Made by a program: the position numbers and the translations under genes
Notes under the pieces: model-generated
What the model was told of the DNA's origin: nothing
What the model saw: only the letters and a program-made list of their open reading frames with translations
Database searches by the model: none
Part shown: one piece after another, positions 56,615 through 64,000 of the stretch
Numbering within the stretch: the first letter of the stretch is position 1
Layout: each line of letters starts with the position of its first letter
Assembly: GCF_025359345.1 (NCBI RefSeq)
Contig: NZ_JANYGQ010000017.1
Span: 232,487 to 296,486, forward strand
DNA length: 64,000 nt
Source of the DNA: Mucilaginibacter sp.
GTDB taxonomy: Bacteria > Bacteroidota > Bacteroidia > Sphingobacteriales > Sphingobacteriaceae
Direction: 5' to 3'

Positions 56615-59047
56615 ATGAAACTAAAATTCTTGAGCATCATAGCTTTTATTAGTTTAAGTTTTCAATCTATAGCTCAAACACCAGGCAAAATTGAGCAAAC
56701 CGGGCAGGTATTACTACCCAACGGCTGGAAACTGAGCCCTGCCGGTCGTGGTTTGCCACTTGGCGATTTGCCGTTAAACATTCAGTTATCAGCATCAGGT
56801 AAATTACTGGCCGTTACCAATAACGGACAAAGCACACAATCCATCCAACTGATCGATACCAAAACAGAACAACAGCTTGATGAGCGGATAATAAAAAAGG
56901 CATGGTACGGATTGGCATTCAGTCATGATGAGAAAAAGCTATATGCATCGGGCGGTAATGACAACCAGATACTGGTATATCCCATCCAAAATAACAAAAT
57001 AGGCGTTGCCGACACCATCAAACTTGGCGCAGCCTGGCCGAAAAATAAAATATGCACCACAGGTATAGTGCTTAACAAAAGCAACACGCGTTTATACACT
57101 GTTACCAAAGAAGATAGTGCGCTTTATGTAATTGACCCGACAAGGCTTAAGGTAGTAAAACGCGTGAAGCTGGCTGCCGAGGCTTATGGCTGCGTATTAT
57201 CGCCCGATGAAAGAACACTGTACATTTCTATCTGGGGTGGCGGCGAGGTAAGCTGCTATAATACTGCAACAGGCGTCATAAATAGTATAAAAACAGGCAG
57301 TCACCCCAACGAGTTGCTGCTGAATAAAAAAGGCACCCGGCTTTTTGTGGCCAATGCCAATGACAATTCGGTATCGGTTATAAATACCGTCACCCGCAAA
57401 ACTACCGAAGTAATATCAACTTCGCTTTATCCCACCCGGCTAACGGGCTCAACCACCAATGGCCTGGCCCTTTCGCCCACCGAAAAAACGCTTTACATTG
57501 CCAATGCCGACAATAATTGCCTGGCCGTGTTTGATGTTAGCCTACCCGGCAACAGCAAAAGCCAGGGCTTTATCCCGGTAGGCTGGTACCCAACAAACGT
57601 AAAAACGCTGGGAAATAAAATATTTGTAGCAAACGGTAAGGGTTTTACCTCCATGGCAAATCCGAAAGGCCCGCAGCCGGTTAAAAAAGCCGACAACAGC
57701 GGCTACCAAAAAGGGGCTGTAAATAGCAGGGAGCAATATATTGGCGGCTTGTTTAAAGGCACCATGAGCATTATTGATGCACCAACCGAGGCTAAACTAA
57801 AAACATATACCAAACAGGTTTATGCCAACACGCCCTTTACCGATAAAATTGCCGCAACGGCTCCGGGTGAGGCGGGTAACCCAATACCACGTAGGCGCGG
57901 CGAAAAATCGCCTATAAAACACGTGTTTTATATTATCAAGGAAAACCGCACGTACGACCAAGTTTTAGGCGATATGCTCAAAGGTAACGGCGATATCTCA
58001 CTTTGTATTTTTGGCGAAAGGGTCACCCCAAATCTCCATACCATTGCTAATAATTTTGTACTGCTTGATAATTTTTATGTAGATGCCGAGGTAAGCGCCG
58101 ATGGGCACAACTGGAGTATGGCTGCCTATGCCACCGATTTTATCGAAAAAACCTGGCCCACCAGCTACGGTAGTCGCGGTGGTAATTATGATAGCGAGGG
58201 CACCCGCGACATTGGCGACCCGCGCGATGGTTTTATTTGGGATTATTGCAAACGCGCAGGCGTGAGCTATCGCACTTATGGCGAGTTTGCCGATGATGGC
58301 AAGGCGAATATCAAATCACTTAAAAATCATTTCTGTATAGCTTCACCAAGCTTTGATTTAAACATTCCCGACATCAGGCGTGAAGAAATTTGGGCGCACG
58401 ATTTTGACTCGCTACTGAGCATAAACGCCGTTCCGCAATTTAACACCGTGCGCCTCGGTAACGATCATACCAGCGGGCAGCGTAAAGGCGCCATATCGCC
58501 TATTGCCGCGGTTGCCGATAACGACCAGGGAGTCGGGCGTTTTTTGGAGCACTTATCACACAGCTCCATTTGGAAAGAATCGGTAGTGTTTATTTTGGAA
58601 GATGACGCCCAAAACGGCCCCGACCATATTGATGCGCATCGCAGCCCGGTATTCGTTGCCGGCCCCTATGTAAAACAGGGCGAGGCTATACACGCCATGT
58701 ATTCTACTTCCGGCGTGTTGCGCACCATTGAATTAATACTCGGCCTGCCACCGATGAGCCAGTATGATGCCGCAGCCCTGCCCCTGTACGAATGCTTTAC
58801 CAGCAAGCCTGATTTTACCCCATACAATGCAAGACCGGCCCAGGTAAACCTGGAACAACGCAATGTTGCCGACAATAAAAGCAGTCTCCGCTCCGAACAT
58901 TTTAACTTCGCCAAAGAAGACGCCGTACCCGACCTCGACCTTAACGACGTAATATGGAAATACGTAAAAGGAGAGGATGCAGTAATGCCTGCACCAAAGC
59001 GCAGCGCCTTTGTTATTTTAGAGAAGAAGAAAAAGGATGATGATTGA
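56615..59047 (+). CDS. Exported YncE-like beta-propeller fused to a phosphoesterase/alkaline phosphatase-like domain
   Basis: Propeller repeats (LFVANANDNSVSVINT) then IKHVFYIIKENRTYDQVLGDM...VSADGHNWSMAAYATDF. Confidence 0.85.
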   Translation: MKLKFLSIIAFISLSFQSIAQTPGKIEQTGQVLLPNGWKLSPAGRGLPLGDLPLNIQLSASGKLLAVTNNGQSTQSIQLIDTKTEQQLDERIIKKAWYGLAFSHDEKKLYASGGNDNQILVYPIQNNKIGVADTIKLGAAWPKNKICTTGIVLNKSNTRLYTVTKEDSALYVIDPTRLKVVKRVKLAAEAYGCVLSPDERTLYISIWGGGEVSCYNTATGVINSIKTGSHPNELLLNKKGTRLFVANANDNSVSVINTVTRKTTEVISTSLYPTRLTGSTTNGLALSPTEKTLYIANADNNCLAVFDVSLPGNSKSQGFIPVGWYPTNVKTLGNKIFVANGKGFTSMANPKGPQPVKKADNSGYQKGAVNSREQYIGGLFKGTMSIIDAPTEAKLKTYTKQVYANTPFTDKIAATAPGEAGNPIPRRRGEKSPIKHVFYIIKENRTYDQVLGDMLKGNGDISLCIFGERVTPNLHTIANNFVLLDNFYVDAEVSADGHNWSMAAYATDFIEKTWPTSYGSRGGNYDSEGTRDIGDPRDGFIWDYCKRAGVSYRTYGEFADDGKANIKSLKNHFCIASPSFDLNIPDIRREEIWAHDFDSLLSINAVPQFNTVRLGNDHTSGQRKGAISPIAAVADNDQGVGRFLEHLSHSSIWKESVVFILEDDAQNGPDHIDAHRSPVFVAGPYVKQGEAIHAMYSTSGVLRTIELILGLPPMSQYDAAALPLYECFTSKPDFTPYNARPAQVNLEQRNVADNKSSLRSEHFNFAKEDAVPDLDLNDVIWKYVKGEDAVMPAPKRSAFVILEKKKKDDD

Positions 59048-59144
59048 GAAAAGTCAATAGTCATTAGTGAATAGCGAGTTTTGTTTGTGATTGTTAGTTG
59101 CTGTTCGCATATTCGCCCATTTTTTCAAAGACCACGTAGTGGTT

Positions 59145-59289
59145 AAATATTGGTAGAAAAATCACCTCAAATATTTTGCGTGCCGTGGGTACACCACAGC
59201 CGCCTGTAGCTAGGCGGTTAGTTCCGCACCTAACAGAGCGCACATGTTTTCATTTTTTTTTCTACCAATATTTCGCTCCTAAAGGAGCG
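59145..59289. repeat. Composite intergenic BIME-like element: 17-bp perfect inverted repeat enclosing further dyads
   Basis: aaatattggtagaaaaa (59145-59161) / tttttctaccaatattt (59257-59273); ccgcct-gtagct-aggcgg (59200-59217); cgctcct-aa-aggagcg (59274-59289). Confidence 0.85.
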
Positions 59290-59330
59290 CTATCGCAAAT
59301 CTCAATCCAATATCCATTTTTGCAATTAGC

Positions 59331-59370
59331 CTATCTCAAATCTCACGTCTCAAATCTCATATCTTCTCAA
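59331..59370. repeat. Word-repeat cluster (ctcaaatctca x2)
   Basis: ctatctcaaatctcacgtctcaaatctcatatcttctc. Confidence 0.75.
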
Positions 59371-59418
59371 AACAAATTCATAATTTAGAAAGTTTTACAA
59401 CCGATACTTTTTTAACCT

Positions 59419-60285
59419 ATGGCCATTTTAGAAAACGACTTTTTACGGGTAGAAATTAATGCGAAAGGCGCCCAGCTTACCTCAGTTTTTAACAAAGAAA
59501 CCCAAACAGAACACATGTGGCAGGCTGATGCCAGCATATGGCCATGGCATGCCCCAAATTTGTTTCCTGTAGTGGGCGGGTTGATAAACGATGAACTTTT
59601 GGTTGATGGCCAAACTTATCACATGAGCCGGCATGGCTTTGCCCGGCAATCGGAATTTGTTTTGTTGGAAAGTGACGATGTGCATGCTGTATATTCGTTA
59701 CCCAACAGCGAAACCACGCTGAAAGTATACCCTTATAAATTCGATTTCCAGGTTTTATATAATTTGATTGATAATGCGCTGCGGCTTACCTATAAGCTCA
59801 TCAGTCATGATAAAAAAAACATCTATTTTTCGGTAGGCGGGCACCCGGCGTTCAGGGTGCCATTTAATGCTGGCGAAAAATATGAAGACTATTACCTTGA
59901 ATTTGAAACCGGCGAAAAGCTGGAAACGCATTCCTTGTCTGTCGATGGTTTTTTTACCGGCGAAACCCACCCCGTGCCAACATCCCATAACCGGCTGTAT
60001 TTAACCAGGGATTTGTTTAAAGCCGATGCGCTGGTGTTTAAAAACCTGAAATCGCGCGAGGTTTGTATTAAGAGCGACAATCACGATAAATCAATCTCTG
60101 TTGAATTTCCCCATTTCAATTACCTCGGTATTTGGGCCAAACCGGGTGCGGATTTTGTTTGTATCGAGCCATGGCTCGGCTGCGCCGATACCGTCGACAA
60201 ACACGTCGACATCAGCCAAAAAGAAGATATCCAGCAGTTAAAACCCGGTCATGTTTTTGAGGCAGCATTTTTTATAAGTGTGTAA
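59419..60285 (+). CDS. Aldose 1-epimerase-family protein
   Basis: MAILENDFLRVEINAKGAQLTSVFNKETQTEHMWQAD; SVGGHPAFRVPF; CIEPWLGCAD. Confidence 0.88.
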   Translation: MAILENDFLRVEINAKGAQLTSVFNKETQTEHMWQADASIWPWHAPNLFPVVGGLINDELLVDGQTYHMSRHGFARQSEFVLLESDDVHAVYSLPNSETTLKVYPYKFDFQVLYNLIDNALRLTYKLISHDKKNIYFSVGGHPAFRVPFNAGEKYEDYYLEFETGEKLETHSLSVDGFFTGETHPVPTSHNRLYLTRDLFKADALVFKNLKSREVCIKSDNHDKSISVEFPHFNYLGIWAKPGADFVCIEPWLGCADTVDKHVDISQKEDIQQLKPGHVFEAAFFISV

Positions 60286-60332
60286 GCCATTTTTAATGTG
60301 CTTTGGCGGAGGTCACAACATACAATTCATTG

Positions 60333-60383
60333 CCGTCGGCTTTAGCCGACGGACATATAAAATCGCAAAATACGGCTTTAGCC
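60333..60383. repeat. REP/BIME-like element (ccgtcggc-ttta-gccgacgg plus ggctttagcc)
   Basis: 8-bp perfect arms at 60333-60352; second copy of the ggctttagcc core at 60374-60383. Confidence 0.8.
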
Positions 60384-60405
60384 AAATACTGAATGCTATT
60401 ATTCG

Positions 60406-62871
60406 CTAGTTTTCTCTAGCCACAGCCATTGTTTCACGTGCCGTTTTCGCCACGTAGTTTATTGCCAGGTCGCCCTTTAAATTACTGCTTACACTTTTAA
60501 TTATCTTACCGTTAACCTCAAACCGGTAACTTGTATTTGGCTTTAACCGGTGCAAAACATAAGCAACCGGTGTAGTAACGCTTTGCTGCCATTCCATTTT
60601 TCCGGCATCCCAATTTTTTATGCTGATGGATAAACCCTGTGCCGATGTGGCATCCAGTGAAGCAATAGCTCCGTTCCCGTTAAAATAAGTTAATTGGTTT
60701 TTGGTTGAATTAAAGCCAAAGCTTTTGCCGCTAGTCACCTTAAATTTATGGTCCGAAACGGAATAGTTATCATTATCAAGATTGATGACCAACTTTTTAC
60801 CCCTGAAATTATAATTCAAAGCCGTGCCGGCAAGCTCGGGTGTAATATGCGGTTCCAGGTAAAAACGATTATACATTGGGTTTATCCCGTAAATTGCCTG
60901 GTAAAGCCCTACGATAGAAAGGCTGTTGCCCGATAAAATATCGTCGCCCTGCCCATCCTGCTTTTCCCGGGCATAACGTTGGAATGCCAGCCCATCTTTA
61001 CTGTATTGCTCCAGCACGTTTTTTACATACTTTAAGGCAAGTGAAGGGTTATAATCAGCATACGCTTTTACGGCAACCGACCCCCACGATAAAAACAAGT
61101 CGCCGTTCTCATACGAAGGGAAGGGGTATTGCGATTGTTTTGCTTCGCCTGGGGCATAAGGATACATGCACAATGGCCAGAAGAACAGGTTTTCCTTTAC
61201 CATCTGGGTCTCGATTCCATCCAAAATTATTTTTTTACGGGTATTGTTATCACAAATGCCGTAAGCAATCGCCATAAAGTTTACCGGCGTTACCATGTTG
61301 CGCCCGTGTACACTTTTATCCTTATCAATCCAGTAATCATAGCAGCCTTTTTCCTCGTCCCAAAAGCCGCCATCTTTTATGCTCTTGTTAAAGCTGGTTT
61401 TTAATTTGGCCGCAAACGCCGTATAATACTTTGCCTTAGCCGAATTGCCCAATTGGTATTCAATATCGGCCCATTTTACCAATGCATGGTAAAGATTGGC
61501 GTTTACAAAAGCATTTTCGTAACACGCCCACACAATATCGATCCAGTCGCTGCTGCGCTTTTGGGTGTGACTGTCGGTCATCATTTCAACCAGGCCATTG
61601 TGGTTTTCGTCTCGTTTTAAAATCCAGTCCAAAGCTTTTTCGCAGGATAGCTGGTGCGTTTTAACCCAGGCTTTATTGCCGGTCATATCATAAAGCTCGG
61701 CAACATTGGTCACAAAATCAGGGTTCGAATCCATCAATATTCCCCATTGCGCTTCGTAAAAACCTTCTTTGTTAAACTTGCCGGGCATGGCGTCTTCATT
61801 GGTATAGGCCCAGCGAGGGTAAACGCGTCCATCAGGTTTAATGGCATGGTCGCGGTAATAGTTAAGGGTGCTTTCGTAGCCTTTTAAATAGCTGGGGTCA
61901 TTTATAGCAAGGCCCATCTGCGCAATGTATTGCTCGTGCAGGCAAATAGGGCCGTAGGGTGTATGCCAGCTGTTGCCGCCAAAATGCAGGGAATCTATCA
62001 CACCAATGCGTGCAATAGTATTTAGCACTGCACCCACTTTATCACCATCAATACCCTTAAAATCGCCCCGGCCGTATTTTTGTTTGAAATCGAAATATGT
62101 TAAGGTGATGCTTTGCTTGCTGATGCCTGCCGATATAGTAAACGGTGCCCAAACGTCGGTATGGCCCCTGATGAAGCGGCGGCGGTTGGTTCCAGTATCT
62201 CCTTTCGGCAGCATTTCTTTGCCCGACACAGTGATGGAATAAGCCAGCTTATCGTCGTTAGTGCGCGAGTACTTCATCGCCACGTTTTTGCCGGAGGAGT
62301 TAACGGTAATATTCAGTCCATTATTGGTTTTACTATTCCAAAAGTTCGTCGACCGGGTATGCACACCGTAGGTACACAACTTTTCGTTAAACAAATAAAA
62401 CCAGGCTAAGCCGCCGTAACCCTGGTAAGCGCCTTCCCAGGCGTTGATGTTATCAAAATTAAATATCGGGGCGGCAGATTCATCTGCCTTTATTGCTTTT
62501 GCGGAGTTTCTTTCTATAGTCCAGTTTATAGTCTTGCCGGTCACGGTAAATATCCAATTCTCTTTAGCCGGCCCGTAATTAATGCCGGTTAGCTTAAATA
62601 CGTTACCCTGTTTTACCAGTGTCGGTGTTCCGCTTAAATGCAGCGAAGAATAAACAACGCCGCCAATGTTTACCGATGTGAAAATCCCCTCTGGACCGCC
62701 GATTACTTTTTGCCCGTTAACCACTAGGGAGGTTATGCTGGCATGGTCGCCATAATCAAGTACCATGGTGATTTTGGGGCTGCTGATGGTTATTTCCTTG
62801 GCCCCGGTTAAGGCCGGCAAAAAAATAATTGAACAATAAATTAAAGTAGTGTAGAATTTTTTTAACAGCAT
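60406..62871 (-). CDS. Exported six-hairpin glycosidase-like protein
   Basis: Signal peptide; WGILMDSNPDFVTNVAELYDMTGNKAWVKTHQLSCEKALDWILKRDENHNGLVEM; SWGSVAVKAYADYNP. Confidence 0.7.
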   Translation of the reverse strand: MLLKKFYTTLIYCSIIFLPALTGAKEITISSPKITMVLDYGDHASITSLVVNGQKVIGGPEGIFTSVNIGGVVYSSLHLSGTPTLVKQGNVFKLTGINYGPAKENWIFTVTGKTINWTIERNSAKAIKADESAAPIFNFDNINAWEGAYQGYGGLAWFYLFNEKLCTYGVHTRSTNFWNSKTNNGLNITVNSSGKNVAMKYSRTNDDKLAYSITVSGKEMLPKGDTGTNRRRFIRGHTDVWAPFTISAGISKQSITLTYFDFKQKYGRGDFKGIDGDKVGAVLNTIARIGVIDSLHFGGNSWHTPYGPICLHEQYIAQMGLAINDPSYLKGYESTLNYYRDHAIKPDGRVYPRWAYTNEDAMPGKFNKEGFYEAQWGILMDSNPDFVTNVAELYDMTGNKAWVKTHQLSCEKALDWILKRDENHNGLVEMMTDSHTQKRSSDWIDIVWACYENAFVNANLYHALVKWADIEYQLGNSAKAKYYTAFAAKLKTSFNKSIKDGGFWDEEKGCYDYWIDKDKSVHGRNMVTPVNFMAIAYGICDNNTRKKIILDGIETQMVKENLFFWPLCMYPYAPGEAKQSQYPFPSYENGDLFLSWGSVAVKAYADYNPSLALKYVKNVLEQYSKDGLAFQRYAREKQDGQGDDILSGNSLSIVGLYQAIYGINPMYNRFYLEPHITPELAGTALNYNFRGKKLVINLDNDNYSVSDHKFKVTSGKSFGFNSTKNQLTYFNGNGAIASLDATSAQGLSISIKNWDAGKMEWQQSVTTPVAYVLHRLKPNTSYRFEVNGKIIKSVSSNLKGDLAINYVAKTARETMAVAREN

Positions 62872-63187
62872 GTGTTTTTCGTTTGCAGGTGGAATAGTTT
62901 GTGGGCCGGAACATTAATGTCAGCCCGTTAGCACCTCAAAATTAATATATAAGTTGGTATCCGGATAGATTTTAAAAGGTAAAATCCGGAACGACTAAAT
63001 TGTTTTAGTAAAATTGAGGACTTGACTCGCTTATAGGGCGTTTTCTTTCATTGGTAATATCTCAAAGATTTTATCGAATGAAATAGAATGTTTTTTCACG
63101 CTTCATAAAGCTGCGCCAAGTTGGGAAAGTAGCCGGAAAAGCACCCGGAGCCCCGGGGAATGTGAATTTATTAAAAAAGACAATACA

Positions 63188-63205
63188 GCCCCGCAGAAGC
63201 GGGGC
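63188..63205 (-). terminator. GC-rich terminator-like hairpin downstream of the T9SS protein
   Basis: gccccgc-agaa-gcggggc; on minus followed by tgtattgtctttttt. Confidence 0.55.
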
Positions 63206-63233
63206 CGTAAATGTCGTCCCTAATCAAATGGCG

Positions 63234-64000
63234 TTAATATTTTAATAAGATGTAACCTGTTTTGCGCATAAGTTTACCCTTGTCGTTATACTCCAACTGG
63301 TAAAAATAGGTGCCTGCCTGAAGTAACCTGCCGTTGATGTTCGATTGCCCGTCAAACACCCGCGACGCATTGTCATACCCTTTTATGCTGTATACCAACA
63401 TACCGCTGCGGCTCATCAGCTGAAAGGTGTTTTGAGGGTAGTTGCCGATGCCGGTTATCTCCAGTACATCGCCTACCCCATCCCCGTTGGGCGATACGCC
63501 CTGTTTCACTACAGGGGCAGCAGCGTCGAGCGGCGTTTCATCCACCCTGGCTGCAAAGCCGGGCGTGGTGGTGGTAGTGATCTTTACCGTTGCAACGTCG
63601 TTCCCATCTGAATTGTAAGCGGTGATGGTATAATCGGTAGCTGCCACGGCTACCATCGGTGTACCGCTAATAACGCCGGTAGTAACATTAAATGTTAAAC
63701 CTGCCGGTAATGCCGTATTAATGGTATAACCGGTACCAATGGCTTTACGTACCAGGTTGGTGCCGTAGTCGGCTACATAAAAATTTCCAGCTTTGTCTAT
63801 GGCGATGCCATGCGGATTGCTGAAACGCGCAGTTGTGCCTGTACCATTAACGGAGCCTGCCGAACCGCTGCCTGCATAGGTAGTAACCACACCTGCCGGG
63901 GTAATTTTCCTGATTAAGTTATTTGCACCGTCGGCCACATAGATATTGCCGCCTGCATCGGCTGCCACGCCAAATGGACCGCTGAAACTGGCTGCCGTGC
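63234..64000 (-). CDS. NHL-repeat protein with T9SS type B/gliding-motility-like C-terminal domain (5' end beyond window)
   Basis: VAADAGGNIYVADGANNLIRKITPAGVVTTYAGSG; VVKQGVSPNGDGVGDVLEITGIGNYPQNTFQLMSRSGMLVYSIKGYDN...GTYFYQLEY. Confidence 0.88.
   Translation of the reverse strand, partial: TAASFSGPFGVAADAGGNIYVADGANNLIRKITPAGVVTTYAGSGSAGSVNGTGTTARFSNPHGIAIDKAGNFYVADYGTNLVRKAIGTGYTINTALPAGLTFNVTTGVISGTPMVAVAATDYTITAYNSDGNDVATVKITTTTTPGFAARVDETPLDAAAPVVKQGVSPNGDGVGDVLEITGIGNYPQNTFQLMSRSGMLVYSIKGYDNASRVFDGQSNINGRLLQAGTYFYQLEYNDKGKLMRKTGYILLKY

Noticed and set aside
1-64000. CRISPR arrays, prophage, intact IS elements, rRNA operons
   Set aside because: No regularly spaced direct repeats of CRISPR type, no cas, phage structural, integrase or transposase genes recognised in the supplied translations.

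Overview
This 64 kb window looks like a chromosomal segment of a Bacteroidota bacterium, probably Sphingobacteriaceae (Mucilaginibacter/Pedobacter-like). That placement is an inference from gene content, TAnnTTTG promoter boxes and a T9SS type B-like C-terminal domain. Most of it is ordinary chromosome: about 60 CDSs, one tRNA-Asn and several intrinsic terminators. I see no CRISPR array, prophage, rRNA operon or intact IS element. Recognisable loci are topoisomerase IV (parE and parC, separated by about 8.6 kb of unrelated genes), an AhpC/AhpD peroxide pair, an Ada / 2OG-Fe(II) oxygenase / AlkB cluster, merC with a Fur-family regulator, murB, cdd, a ClC channel, an ABC transporter pair, several glycoside hydrolases, and a TonB-dependent receptor. 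Observations most worth following up: (1) ParC ends in a long acidic tail terminating in GQLGLF, which resembles a sliding-clamp-binding motif; (2) a RelE/ParE-type toxin gene absent from the ORF track, carrying exactly one in-frame stop next to an intact antitoxin; (3) an ATAG-N7-CTAT OxyR-type dyad upstream of ahpC; (4) a set of intergenic 'word-repeat' and quasi-palindromic elements with different words but the same construction; (5) several REP/BIME-like elements; (6) a membrane-spanning LamG-like/Kelch/TM/winged-helix regulator; (7) an unlisted 59-aa His-rich small ORF with a strong Shine-Dalgarno. Family assignments come from reading the supplied translations; no database search was run.
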